Shown here: positions 7,903 to 16,334 of the stretch, piece by piece
Position numbering within the stretch: the first letter of the stretch is position 1
How the letters are laid out: the number at the start of each line of letters is the position of its first letter
From: Azospirillum brasilense
GTDB taxonomy: Bacteria > Pseudomonadota > Alphaproteobacteria > Azospirillales > Azospirillaceae
Length of the DNA: 64,000 nucleotides
Assembly (NCBI RefSeq): GCF_022023855.1
Contig: NZ_CP059452.1
Location: forward strand, 675,501-739,500
Reading direction: 5' to 3'
Notes under the pieces: model-generated
Database searches by the model: none
Told to the model about the DNA's origin: nothing
The model's input: only the letters and a program-made list of their open reading frames with translations
Program-made: the position numbers and the translations under genes

Positions 7903-9099
7903 ATGCCAAGCACCACCGACACCCCGACCGATGAGCAGTTCCGGGCGATCCAGGCCATCGACGCCTGGTACGCCGACCCCGCGGCCCCGCAGATGTTCTG
8001 GTTGGCCGGCGAGGCCGGAACCGGCAAGACCAAGACCACCGTCTTCGCGCTGGACCATCTCCAGGACCGCCGCAATCTGGAGAATTTCGTGGTCGGCGCG
8101 CCCACCGGCAAGGCCGCCCAGGTGCTGCGCCGCAAAGGCATCGACCGGGCGGCGACGCTGCATTCGCTGATCTACGCGCCGCGGCAGGACGACGACACCG
8201 GCGAGCTGTTCTTCGCCCGCAAGTCGGAGGGCAAGTTCGCCGAGGCCGACCTGATCGTCTGCGACGAGGGCTCGATGGTCGGGGACGACGTGGCGGGCGA
8301 TCTTCTGCGCTCCGGCAAGAAGATCCTGATGATCGCCGACGACTATCAGCTCCCCCCGGTGACCGGCCAGGGCACGCTGACCAAGGGCGAGCCGGATTTT
8401 CGGCTGGTCGAGCCGCACCGCACGGCGCGGGAGAGCCCGGTGATCCGGCTCGCCCATCTGCTGCGCCGGCAGGAGCTGCCGCGCCGTTTCGGCACCGCCG
8501 GAAACGCCCATGTCCTGCCGCTGAACCGGGTGACCGAGCCGTTGGCCCTGCGGGTGGACACCCAGACCATCTGCGGCACCCACCGTGTGCGCACCGACTT
8601 CACCCGGCGCATCCGCACCCGCCATGGCTTCGACACGGTGATGCCCCAGGCCGGCGAGCGGGTGATCTGCCGCCGCAATGACCGCGAGGAGGGTCTGTTC
8701 AACGGCATGATCGGCACGCTGACCCGCCCGGCGGCGGAAGGGCGGGGGCGCCAGGACGGGCTGTGGTCGCTCGGCGTCCATATGGAGGACGAGGTGAAGC
8801 CCCGCAGCAAGCTGATGGTTCACCCCTGGATGTTCCAGGCCCACTACAGCGGCGAGACCAAGGCGCCGCGGGTGGAGCGCGACGTGCAGCAGTTCGATTG
8901 GGCCTGGATGATCACCTGCCATTCCGCCCAGGGGTCGGAGTTCCCCTCCGTCACCGTGCTCGACGATTCCGCCGCCTTCCGTGAGCACAAATGGCGCTGG
9001 CTCTACACCGCCGTCACCCGCTCGCAGGACGAGCTGTTCCTGCTGCTGCGCAACGCCGATCTGGGCGGGAACTGGCGGATGCCCGACCTCGACGCGTGA
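7903..9099 (+). CDS. RecD/Dda-like superfamily 1 DNA helicase
   Basis: A 398-residue ATP-dependent helicase. Motif I is AGEAGTGKTKTT, motif II LIVCDEGSMVG, motif III ADDYQLPPVTG, and the C-terminal UvrD_C_2-type segment reads TCHSAQGSEFPSVTV followed by YTAVTRSQDELFLL. This order fits the RecD2/Dda branch of SF1 helicases. It lacks the long N-terminal region of RecD2 and has no RecB/RecC partner nearby, so it resembles the small phage-style Dda helicases. The ATG at 7903 precedes MPSTTDTPTDEQ; an upstream in-frame GTG (7867) is less likely. Role in repair or replication restart is inferred only. Confidence 0.86.
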   Translation: MPSTTDTPTDEQFRAIQAIDAWYADPAAPQMFWLAGEAGTGKTKTTVFALDHLQDRRNLENFVVGAPTGKAAQVLRRKGIDRAATLHSLIYAPRQDDDTGELFFARKSEGKFAEADLIVCDEGSMVGDDVAGDLLRSGKKILMIADDYQLPPVTGQGTLTKGEPDFRLVEPHRTARESPVIRLAHLLRRQELPRRFGTAGNAHVLPLNRVTEPLALRVDTQTICGTHRVRTDFTRRIRTRHGFDTVMPQAGERVICRRNDREEGLFNGMIGTLTRPAAEGRGRQDGLWSLGVHMEDEVKPRSKLMVHPWMFQAHYSGETKAPRVERDVQQFDWAWMITCHSAQGSEFPSVTVLDDSAAFREHKWRWLYTAVTRSQDELFLLLRNADLGGNWRMPDLDA

Positions 9100-9112
9100 C
9101 GGGATGAAGTAA

Positions 9113-9135
9113 CCCTCTCCCCAGAGGGGAGAGGG
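9113..9135. terminator. Convergent hairpin (CCCTCTCCCC family)
   Basis: CCCTCTCCCC (9113-9122), loop AGA, GGGGAGAGGG (9126-9135): a perfect 10-bp stem between the converging helicase and ttrA genes. There is no long T run, so it may act as a processing or Rho-dependent end, or as a dispersed repeat. Confidence 0.6.
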
Positions 9136-9168
9136 AACTCGAATGGCGATCGTCCTGCCAACCATGGC

Positions 9169-12100
9169 TCATGCCGCGGCGACTCGCTCCAGTTTGGCGG
9201 GAAGGCCCTGGCGCACCGCCGTTCCGGCGATGGGATCGACCCAGACCGAGGCGCCCGGACGGGTCGGGTCGTGCAGGCCGAGGTCGTTGATGTTCACCCC
9301 CGCACCGATCTCCGGCACCACCGGCTGGCTGAGGCCGCCGATGACGTGCGGCCGCGCGCCGAACTCCTTGTGGCCGAAGCCGTGCTCGACGGCGAGCACG
9401 CCGGGCATCACGCCGTGCCGGACGATGGCGGTCGCCAACTCCGACCCGCCTGGCGTGGCGATGCGGATGCGGTCTCCGGTGGCGATGCCCAGCCGCCGCG
9501 CGTCCTCCGCGTTGATGCCCACCGGATTCTCCGGGTGCAGGTGGCGCAGGCGGCTCGCCGCGATGGTGTAGGCGCTGACCAGCACCGATTTCGAGCTGAT
9601 GAGCTGGAAGGGCCAGTCCTCCACCCTGTGGACCTGCCGCATCGGCGTGCCGTCGGCGAAGGCCGGGGGCGTCCAGGCGGCGGTGCCGGTCCAGCGCTTG
9701 CCGGTGACGCTGCTCTTGGCAGCGCCGACCGCCTCGTTGTAGACCAGCAGCCCGTCCTTGAAGCGGTGGGTGGCCTTGTCGCCCTCGAAGCCCTCCGCCT
9801 GGTTCTGGTAGCGCCCGCCGCGCGCCAGGATGAAGGCGACCTTGCGCCACTCCTCCTCCTTCAGCACCGCCTGGAGAGCTGGCAGGACGCGGGCGACGCC
9901 GGACAAGGCGATGTCTTCGTCCGTGGCGTCGGGCACCGGCTGCTTGCCCAGCCACGCGATGTTGGCGCCGCCGCGCAGGTACCAGTCCTCGGGCCGCTCC
10001 AGCGGATGGGTGTTCCCGTCCATGTCGGCGATGGCGTCCGGGCCGAAGCCGGGCAGGCCCAGCCGCTTCGCGAGCGCGATCAGGAAGGTCTCCATCTGGA
10101 CGTGGCGGCCGTCCGGCAGCGGCTCCGTGCGCGGCGTCACCACCGGCCAGCGCGCCGTCAAGGTCTTGGTCGGCACGCCCGCCCAGGGGGCCGCCCAGCC
10201 CCAGGTCTCGTACAGCACGGTGTCGGGGATGATGTAATCGGCGAAGGCCGTGGATTCGTTGATGAAGGGGTCGATGGCGACGATCAGCGGCAGCGCCTTC
10301 GGGTCGCGCAGCGTCGCCTCCACCTGGGCGCGCACACCGGGGATGCCGTAGACCGGGTTGCTGTTCCACAGGAACAGGGCCTTCAGCGGGTACGGGTAAC
10401 CGTCCACCACGCCGCTGGTCAGATACTCGGTGGTGAGCTGCGGGGCGTTCGGGTACCAGGGCGCCTTGGCCGGATAGGGCTTGCCGGCCTCCTTCTTCGC
10501 CTTGAACTCGCTGGATTTCTCGTAGGGAATGGGGCGGCTGATGGCCGTGCCGGAGGGCTTCACCTGTCCGGGGAAGCTTGCCAGCTTGTAGCGCGGGCCG
10601 TCCTGCTCGTCCGGGAAGCGCCCGCCGCCGAAGATGGTGCCGCCCTTCCAGTTCAGGTTGCCGATCAGCGTGTTCAGCGTCACCACGCCGAAGGCGTTGT
10701 AGAAGCCGTTGCCGGCCATCATGCCGCCGTGGGTGTTGGCGGCAGCCTTCTTGCCGTGGCTGGTGAACTCCCGCGCCAGCCCGGCGATGACGTCGGCGGG
10801 GATGCCGCAGGCGTCGGCGTAGCCGGCGAGGTCGAGCTTCATCGCCTGCTCGCGCAGCAGGGTCAGGCTGGTCTTCACCGCGACGTCGCCCGCCGGGGTT
10901 GCCACCGTCCCGCCGTGGAACAGAACGGCCGGTCCCGTCAGGGCGTCGTGGGCCACCGGAGTCCCGCTGGGGTCGAGCACGACGAAGGCGTCCTTGGCGC
11001 CGTAGCGCTCTTTCTCGTCCAGCGTCACCCAGCCGAGGTCGGAGGCGCGCAGCATCCGGCCGTCGCGCGGGTGGCCCGTCTGCTGGATCACCAAATGGGT
11101 GGCGTTGCACCAGCCGGCCTCGCCCGCCGCCTCCGCCGCTTTGCCATTGGGCTGGGACAGGTAGGTGGCGTCGATGCGCCCGTTCTCAAACATCCAGCGC
11201 ATCATGCCCAGGACCAGGGCGCCGTCGGTGCCGGGCCGGATGGGAATCCAGTCGGACCGCTCCGCCGCCGCGCGGTTGTCGGCGTTGGTCAGCACCGGAT
11301 CGACGACGACGTAGTTCAGAACGCCGTCCGTCCGCCCCTTGGCGAGCAGCATGGCCTGCCGCTTGAACGGGTTGCCGGCGTTCGACGGGGCGGTGCCGAT
11401 GAACAGCACGAACTCGGCGTTCTGCAGGTCCGGCTTGGCGTGCGGCATCTTCTTGGCGTCGCCGAACACCGCCCCGGAGCCGGAGCGGTAGGCGCCGCCG
11501 CAGTAGGAGCCGTGCCCGACGAAGTTGATCGTCCCCAGAGCCTGGTTGAAGAAGCGCCGCACGAAGGGCTCCCGCCCGTCGTTGACGGACGACAGCAGGG
11601 CCACCTGATTGACCTTCGGCCCCAATTCGGGGGCGGCCGGGTCGATGGGCGTCTTCAGGTCGCGCAGCGCCCGCAGGCCGGGCACCGGACCTTCGCCGAA
11701 CAGGTCGCCGCCCTCCGCGATCTCCTGGACCAGCCGGTCGAAGGCGATGGGTTCCCACTGGCCGGAGCCGCGCGGGCCGACCCGCTTCATCGGCGTGGCG
11801 ACGCGGAAGGGCGAGGTCAGCATCTCCAGCGCCGCGTTGCCACGGCCGCAGGCGGTCGAGCGGCCCTTCAGCCCCTTCTCGTCCAGCCGCGACAGGGACT
11901 TGAAACTCTCCTTGATCGGCGTGCCGTAGGGCAGGAAGGGATCGGTGGACAGCGGGCTGTAGGGGTTGCCGGCGACGCGCAGCACCTTGTTCTTCTCCAC
12001 ATCGACCCGGACGCGGACGCCGCACAGGGTGGTGCAGCCGAGGCAGGCGACGTTGGCGACGATTTGGCCCGGCGTCGGGGTGAGGTCGCCGGTCGCAGGA

Positions 12101-12273
12101 TCGACGCGGAATTCCGGGGCCGGGGCGTTGCCGGAGATGGCGTGGTCGGGCTTGTCCCCGGCCCAGGCGCCCTTCACGAGCTTGCGCCCGGTGTCGGAGA
12201 AGCCACCCGCAAAGGCGGCGAGCGCGCCGGCCGCGGCGCTGGTCTTCAGGAGAAGGCGACGGGAAATCGACAT
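9169..12273 (-). CDS. ttrA: Tetrathionate reductase catalytic subunit A
   Basis: A 1034-residue molybdopterin oxidoreductase, close to the roughly 1020 residues of Salmonella TtrA. A twin-arginine signal opens the protein (SISRRLLLKTSAAAGALAAFAGG). The [4Fe-4S] site is in VACLGCTTLCGVRVRVD plus a distant CGRGN. A Cys in HGSYCGGAYRSGSG is the likely molybdenum ligand. The enzyme reduces tetrathionate to two thiosulfates in the periplasm, receiving electrons through TtrB and TtrC. The identification leans on TtrB, which is highly characteristic. ATG 12273 has GGAG upstream and lies 14 bp after ttrC. Confidence 0.88.
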   Translation of the reverse strand: MSISRRLLLKTSAAAGALAAFAGGFSDTGRKLVKGAWAGDKPDHAISGNAPAPEFRVDPATGDLTPTPGQIVANVACLGCTTLCGVRVRVDVEKNKVLRVAGNPYSPLSTDPFLPYGTPIKESFKSLSRLDEKGLKGRSTACGRGNAALEMLTSPFRVATPMKRVGPRGSGQWEPIAFDRLVQEIAEGGDLFGEGPVPGLRALRDLKTPIDPAAPELGPKVNQVALLSSVNDGREPFVRRFFNQALGTINFVGHGSYCGGAYRSGSGAVFGDAKKMPHAKPDLQNAEFVLFIGTAPSNAGNPFKRQAMLLAKGRTDGVLNYVVVDPVLTNADNRAAAERSDWIPIRPGTDGALVLGMMRWMFENGRIDATYLSQPNGKAAEAAGEAGWCNATHLVIQQTGHPRDGRMLRASDLGWVTLDEKERYGAKDAFVVLDPSGTPVAHDALTGPAVLFHGGTVATPAGDVAVKTSLTLLREQAMKLDLAGYADACGIPADVIAGLAREFTSHGKKAAANTHGGMMAGNGFYNAFGVVTLNTLIGNLNWKGGTIFGGGRFPDEQDGPRYKLASFPGQVKPSGTAISRPIPYEKSSEFKAKKEAGKPYPAKAPWYPNAPQLTTEYLTSGVVDGYPYPLKALFLWNSNPVYGIPGVRAQVEATLRDPKALPLIVAIDPFINESTAFADYIIPDTVLYETWGWAAPWAGVPTKTLTARWPVVTPRTEPLPDGRHVQMETFLIALAKRLGLPGFGPDAIADMDGNTHPLERPEDWYLRGGANIAWLGKQPVPDATDEDIALSGVARVLPALQAVLKEEEWRKVAFILARGGRYQNQAEGFEGDKATHRFKDGLLVYNEAVGAAKSSVTGKRWTGTAAWTPPAFADGTPMRQVHRVEDWPFQLISSKSVLVSAYTIAASRLRHLHPENPVGINAEDARRLGIATGDRIRIATPGGSELATAIVRHGVMPGVLAVEHGFGHKEFGARPHVIGGLSQPVVPEIGAGVNINDLGLHDPTRPGASVWVDPIAGTAVRQGLPAKLERVAAA

Positions 12274-12287
12274 GATGGGTGCTCCGT

Positions 12288-13421
12288 TCACTCGGCGGCG
12301 GCCACGGTTCCGGCGGGCGCCTGAGGCGCGCGGACCGGACCGGGCGCCGGGCGGCGCGGGGAAGGCAGGACGGCGGTGAGAGCGATCAGCAGGAACAGCC
12401 AGAGTCCCGCCGTTCCGACGATCCCCAGCAGCCCCTCCGGACCGGCGGGCAGCGCGTAGTCGTAGAAGCCGGCGCCGGTCTTCGGCACGGTCTGGCCGCC
12501 GATGAACACGGTCCAGCGGAACATCCAGGCGCCGTGCAGGGCGATCAGCCCGGTCAGCAGCCCCGTTCCGGCGGGCTTGGCGACGGCGATGGCGAAGGGC
12601 AGCGCGGTAGCGGCGACGGCCCAGACGGCGGTGACACGCCACGCCTCCGACCCGGCGACGCTGCCCAGCGCCTCCGCGTGGGTGGCGTCCAGCCCGAACA
12701 GGCCGAGCGCCAGCCACAGCCCTCCGACCAGCATGACCCCGCCCAGGAAGCCGGCGAGCAGCCGGTTCGCCCGCACCTCCACCGCGCGGTCGTTGCCGGC
12801 GGCGAAGCGGTTCAGCACCAGCACCAAACCGGCGGCGCCGGCCAGCGCGGTCATCAGGAACTGCACGGGCAGGAAGGGCGTGTGCCACAGCGGGCGCGCC
12901 TTGACCACCGCGACCTCAGCCCCGGTGTAGAGGGCGACGAGGAGCGCGCCGGCCAGGGCGAACAGGCCGGCGGCGCGGATCAGCGCGTCGCTGCGCCCGC
13001 CGCCCAGCGACGCCAGCCGGTAGAGCGCCGCAAGGCGGCTGTCCACCCGGCCATGCGCCTGCAACTCCTCGCGGAAGCACGCCCAGCCGTAGACCAGCAG
13101 GCCCGTGACGTAGAACGGGATGAAGACGGAGCCCCACCACATCCACGACGTCGGACGCAGCACGACGTAGAAGTGCCAGAAGCGGCCGGGCTGGTGGAGG
13201 TCCGACAGCAGCGCCACCGGTGCGGCCAGCCCGCAGGTCAGCGCCACCAGCAGGGCGGTGCGCCCGAGCTTGCGCCAGCCCTCCCGGGCGAAGGCGTAGC
13301 CGGGCAGGCTGAGCAGCAGGCCGCCGACCGACAGGCCGATCAGGAAGAAATACTGCACGGCCCAGGGAAGCCACGCGACCTCGCGGGTCACGTTGATGAC
13401 CTCGACGATGTGGTTGTCCAT
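12288..13421 (-). CDS. ttrC: Tetrathionate reductase membrane subunit C
   Basis: A 377-residue NrfD/PsrC-type integral membrane protein with about nine hydrophobic helices. It would take electrons from the quinol pool and pass them to TtrB. Conserved-looking features are PWAVQYFFLIGLSVGG at the first helix and LSDLHQPGRFWHFYVVLRPTS at the second or third. Its ATG overlaps the ttrB stop (GTGATG) with AAGGAG upstream, showing translational coupling. The gene order B-C-A is the same as in the Salmonella ttr operon. Confidence 0.88.
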   Translation of the reverse strand: MDNHIVEVINVTREVAWLPWAVQYFFLIGLSVGGLLLSLPGYAFAREGWRKLGRTALLVALTCGLAAPVALLSDLHQPGRFWHFYVVLRPTSWMWWGSVFIPFYVTGLLVYGWACFREELQAHGRVDSRLAALYRLASLGGGRSDALIRAAGLFALAGALLVALYTGAEVAVVKARPLWHTPFLPVQFLMTALAGAAGLVLVLNRFAAGNDRAVEVRANRLLAGFLGGVMLVGGLWLALGLFGLDATHAEALGSVAGSEAWRVTAVWAVAATALPFAIAVAKPAGTGLLTGLIALHGAWMFRWTVFIGGQTVPKTGAGFYDYALPAGPEGLLGIVGTAGLWLFLLIALTAVLPSPRRPAPGPVRAPQAPAGTVAAAE

Positions 13422-14173
13422 CACGCGTGCTCCTTTTGGGCGTGGGTCTCGCTGCTGGGCCGCCAGAGCGTCGGCGTGCCGTCAACCTTCCCTTGGAAGC
13501 GGGGATCGAGGCCGAGGTAGAAGACGCGCGGCTGGGTCCCCTGCTCCGGCTTCAGCACCTTGGGGTTCTCCTCGCGGAGCAGGGTGGCGACGGCGCTGTC
13601 CGGATCGTTCAGGTCACCGAAGATGCGGGCGCCGCCGACGCAGGTCTCCACGCAGGCGGGCAGCAGCCCGGCCTCCACGCGGTGGACGCAGAAGGTGCAT
13701 TTGTCGGCGGTCTGGGTCTCGTGGTTGATGAAACGCGCGTCGTAGGGGCAGGCCTGGACGCAGTAGGCGCAGCCGACGCAGACGGTGTTGTCCACCACGA
13801 CGATGCCGTCCCGGCGCTGAAAGGTCGCGCCAGTCGGACAGACGGGGATGCAGGGTGGGTCCTCGCAGTGGTTGCACAGGCGCGGCAGCATGTAGCTGCC
13901 GGCCTTGCCCTGCTCGGTCACCTCGTAGGTGGAGACGATGGTGCGGAAGCTGTTTTCCGGGACGTCGTTCTCCATGATGCAGGCGACCGTGCAGGCTTGG
14001 CAGCCCACGCATTTGCGTGTGTCCACCACCATCGCCCAGCGATGCGCCGGATCGCCGTCCCGGCGGAGCGACGCAGCGCCGGGCGCTGCGGCGGCAGGCA
14101 TCGCTCCCACCGTCGCGGCGCCGATGGTCGCGGCGCCGGCGCCGAGGCAGAAGTTGCGCCTTGATCGGTCCAT
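13421..14173 (-). CDS. ttrB: Tetrathionate reductase iron-sulfur subunit B
   Basis: A 250-residue ferredoxin-like subunit with a twin-arginine signal (DRSRRNFCLG). Sixteen cysteines in four groups bind four [4Fe-4S] clusters: C55-x2-C58-x2-C61-x3-C65, LCNHCEDPPC, CVGCAYCVQAC and KCTFC...ACVETC. The stretch from VVVDNTVCVGCAYCVQACPY through RFINHETQTADKCTFCVHR and the tail KVLKPEQGTQPRVFYLGLD closely follow Salmonella TtrB, which makes a sulfite-dehydrogenase (SoeB) reading less likely. It relays electrons from TtrC to TtrA. It is the first gene of the operon, with GAGG just before the ATG. Confidence 0.92.
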   Translation of the reverse strand: MDRSRRNFCLGAGAATIGAATVGAMPAAAAPGAASLRRDGDPAHRWAMVVDTRKCVGCQACTVACIMENDVPENSFRTIVSTYEVTEQGKAGSYMLPRLCNHCEDPPCIPVCPTGATFQRRDGIVVVDNTVCVGCAYCVQACPYDARFINHETQTADKCTFCVHRVEAGLLPACVETCVGGARIFGDLNDPDSAVATLLREENPKVLKPEQGTQPRVFYLGLDPRFQGKVDGTPTLWRPSSETHAQKEHA

Positions 14174-14247
14174 GGCTGGCCTCTTCGCACCTGATTCCTT
14201 CGGCCGCGACGAACCGCGGCCCTACGGTGCGAAGGGTACCGGCGCCC

Positions 14248-14288
14248 TGCCCCCACTCCCATTGGGGGCATCCCTACACTTCTTAGGG
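14248..14288. promoter_or_regulatory. Two inverted repeats upstream of ttrB
   Basis: TGCCCCC (14248-14254) pairs with GGGGGCA (14264-14270) across 9 nt, and CCCTA (14272-14276) pairs with TAGGG (14284-14288) across 7 nt. Both are perfect and lie 75-115 bp before the ttrB start on its coding strand. They are candidate binding sites for the unknown ttr regulator; the second resembles half-sites used by LuxR-type response regulators (inference). Confidence 0.45.
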
Positions 14289-14353
14289 TAAACCCCAGTG
14301 ACGACATGCCGCAGGGGGCGGTCGTTCAAGGCAATCGCACTTGACCTTCATAG

Positions 14354-14437
14354 CCCTCTCCCCCGGTTTCGGCGGACCAGAGGTCCGCCTGTCGCGTCAG
14401 CGCAAACTTCGTTTGCGCGTGAGCGGAGGGGAGAGGG
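14354..14437. repeat. Composite palindromic element
   Basis: An 84-bp nested structure. Outer arms CCCTCTCCCC (14354-14363) and GGGGAGAGGG (14428-14437) enclose two perfect hairpins: GGCGGACC/GGTCCGCC (14371-14389, loop AGA) and GCGCAAAC/GTTTGCGC (14400-14418, loop TTC). It lies 14 bp after the beta-lactamase stop and probably ends that transcript, but its elaborate form suggests a dispersed intergenic repeat. Confidence 0.7.
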
Positions 14438-14451
14438 GATTTCAAATGCGA

Positions 14452-15342
14452 TCAGCCCTTGAGGGCGTCGGCGACCGCGCGGGCCACGCCGGCGTGGATG
14501 GCGTCCCGTTCCTTGAAGGCGTCGGCCGTCTCTGTCAGGTAGCTGGTGATGAGCAGGGGCGCCCTACCCTCCGGCCAGACGATGCCGATGTCGTTGGCCG
14601 TCCCGCGCACGCCGGTGCCGGTCTTGTCGCCGACGCGCCAGCCCTTCGGCAGCCCGGCGCGCAGGCGCTTGTCACCGGTCCGGTTGGCGACCATCCAGGC
14701 GATGAGCTGCTCGCGCGACGCCGGGGTCAACGCGTCGCCCAGCATCAGCCGCTCCATGCTGTGGACCATCGCCGCGGGCGTGGTGGTGTCGCGCGGGTCG
14801 CCGGGAATGGCGCTGTTCAGCGACGGCTCGTTGCGGTCCAGCCGTGTCTTTTGGTCATCCAGCGTGCGCAGGAAGGCGGTCAGCCCAGCGGGGTCGCCCA
14901 CCGCCGGCAGCAGCAGGTTCGCCGCCACATTGTCGCTGAGCGTCATCGTCGCCTCACACAGTTCGGCCACCGTCGGGGGCGGGCCGTCGAGGCGGGTTTC
15001 GGCGAAGGGGGCGTAGGGGACGAGGTCCGCCTTGGTCACCGGGATGCGTCGGTCCAGCCGTTCGCGCCCCTCGTCCACCCGCTTCAGGACAGCGCCAGCC
15101 AAAAGAAATTTGAAGGTGCTGCACATCGGGAAGCGCTCGTCCGCGCGATGCCCGAAGCGCTGGCCGGTGCCGGTGTCGAGCACCGCCACGCCCAGCCGCC
15201 CGCCGCTGCGCTTTTCCAGCGCGGCGATCGCGTCCGCCAGCCTTTTGTCCCCGAATTTCCTGGGTTTCTCCGCCCTCGCGCCGGTCGCCGCCAGCAGCGT
15301 CACGCCGCCCGCCGCGGCCAGGAAAGCCCGCCGTCCGATCAT
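14452..15342 (-). CDS. bla: Class A beta-lactamase
   Basis: A 296-residue secreted serine beta-lactamase with a signal peptide (RRAFLAAAGGVTLLAATGARA-E; the double Arg suggests possible Tat export). All class A motifs are present: S75-T-F-K78, S136-D-N138, E172-PSLN and K240-T-G242. Cys74 directly precedes the nucleophilic Ser, as in several environmental and carbapenem-active class A enzymes, but a matching second Cys is not obvious, so spectrum cannot be read. It hydrolyses beta-lactams in the periplasm. The divergent LysR gene is the probable inducer. Start ATG 15342 has GAGG upstream. Confidence 0.95.
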   Translation of the reverse strand: MIGRRAFLAAAGGVTLLAATGARAEKPRKFGDKRLADAIAALEKRSGGRLGVAVLDTGTGQRFGHRADERFPMCSTFKFLLAGAVLKRVDEGRERLDRRIPVTKADLVPYAPFAETRLDGPPPTVAELCEATMTLSDNVAANLLLPAVGDPAGLTAFLRTLDDQKTRLDRNEPSLNSAIPGDPRDTTTPAAMVHSMERLMLGDALTPASREQLIAWMVANRTGDKRLRAGLPKGWRVGDKTGTGVRGTANDIGIVWPEGRAPLLITSYLTETADAFKERDAIHAGVARAVADALKG

Positions 15343-15411
15343 CGTGTCCTCGTGTCATGCCGTGTCGATGGACGGACGATAAAAATCTCCCGGCGCTCGG
15401 ACAAACGATGA

Positions 15412-15440
15412 TAGTTTTCACAAGCCACAAGAAAAACTTA
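15412..15440. promoter_or_regulatory. LysR-type operator between bla and its regulator
   Basis: TAGTTTTC at 15412-15419 faces GAAAAACTTA at 15431-15440 across 11 nt, an inverted repeat of the T-N11-A kind bound by LysR proteins. It sits in the 107-bp divergent gap between bla and the AmpR-like gene, just before the regulator start. Confidence 0.6.
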
Positions 15441-15449
15441 TAGCTGTCC

Positions 15450-16325
15450 ATGGCCCGTCCACAGCTTCCGCTCAACGCGCTCCGCGCCTTCGAGGCGTCG
15501 GCCCGCCATCTCAGCTTCACCCGCGCCGGGCTGGAACTGTGCGTCAGTCAGGCGGCGGTCAGCCAGCAGATCCGCACGCTGGAATCGCGGCTCGGCGTCA
15601 CCCTGTTCCGCCGCCTGCCGCGCGGCCTCGCCCTGACCGACGAGGGGGCGGCGCTGGTGCCGGTGCTGATGGACGCCTTCGAACGGATCGGCGCGACTCT
15701 CGACCGCTTCGCCGACGGGCGCTACCACGAGGTGCTGACGGTCGGGGTGGTGGGAACCTTCGCCACGGGCTGGCTGCTGCCGCGCCTGCCGGCCTTCACC
15801 GCCGCGAACCCGGCGGTCGATCTGCGCATCCTGACCAACAACAACCGGGTCGATCTGGCCGGTGAGGGGCTGGACTTCGCCATCCGTTTCGGCGACGGCT
15901 CCTGGCACGGGGTGGAGGCGGTGCCGCTGCTCGACGCCCCGCTGACCCCGCTCTGCGCTCCGGCGCTGGCGCAGCGGCTGTCCAGCCCGGCGAACCTCGC
16001 GCGCGAGGTGCTGCTGCGCTCCTACCGGGTCGAGGAGTGGCAGCGCTGGTTCGCGTTGGCCGGGGTGCCCTGCCCGGCCATCCGCGGCCCGGTCTTCGAC
16101 TCCTCCCCCACCATCGCCGCCGCCGCCGCGATGGGCGCCGGGGTGGCGCTGCTGCCCGCGCGGCTGTTCGGGCACGACCTCGTCACCGACCGGCTGGTCC
16201 GCCCCTTCGCCATCGAAGTGCCGGCGGGCCGCTACTGGCTGACCCGCCTGCACTCCCGTCCCGAGACGGCGGCGATGCAGAGCTTCCGCCACTGGATCGC
16301 CGCCGCCGTTCGCATGGACGATTAG
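15450..16325 (+). CDS. ampR: AmpR/GcvA-like LysR regulator
   Basis: A 291-residue LysR-type regulator. The N-terminal helix-turn-helix covers about residues 5-65 (PLNALRAFEASARHLSFTRAGLELCVSQAAVSQQIRTLE, typical of the AmpR/GcvA branch). The effector domain follows (VGVVGTFATGWLLPRLPAFTAANP; DFAIRFGDGSW). Divergent placement next to a class A beta-lactamase is the classic ampR arrangement; AmpR responds to muropeptides released when cell wall synthesis is disturbed. No clear ribosome site precedes ATG 15450. It converges with the aldo/keto reductase gene, 9 bp away. Confidence 0.87.
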   Translation: MARPQLPLNALRAFEASARHLSFTRAGLELCVSQAAVSQQIRTLESRLGVTLFRRLPRGLALTDEGAALVPVLMDAFERIGATLDRFADGRYHEVLTVGVVGTFATGWLLPRLPAFTAANPAVDLRILTNNNRVDLAGEGLDFAIRFGDGSWHGVEAVPLLDAPLTPLCAPALAQRLSSPANLAREVLLRSYRVEEWQRWFALAGVPCPAIRGPVFDSSPTIAAAAAMGAGVALLPARLFGHDLVTDRLVRPFAIEVPAGRYWLTRLHSRPETAAMQSFRHWIAAAVRMDD

Positions 16326-16334
16326 GCCGGCGTC

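Noticed and set aside
9271..12324. Very long open frame opposite ttrA
   Set aside because: It mirrors the ttrA codons, is rich in Arg, Gly, His and Val without any family motif, and has no ribosome site. High GC content makes such antisense frames common.
9169..14173. Sulfite dehydrogenase SoeABC instead of tetrathionate reductase
   Set aside because: The iron-sulfur subunit follows TtrB closely over long stretches, and the gene order B-C-A matches ttr. TtrA phylogeny would settle it.
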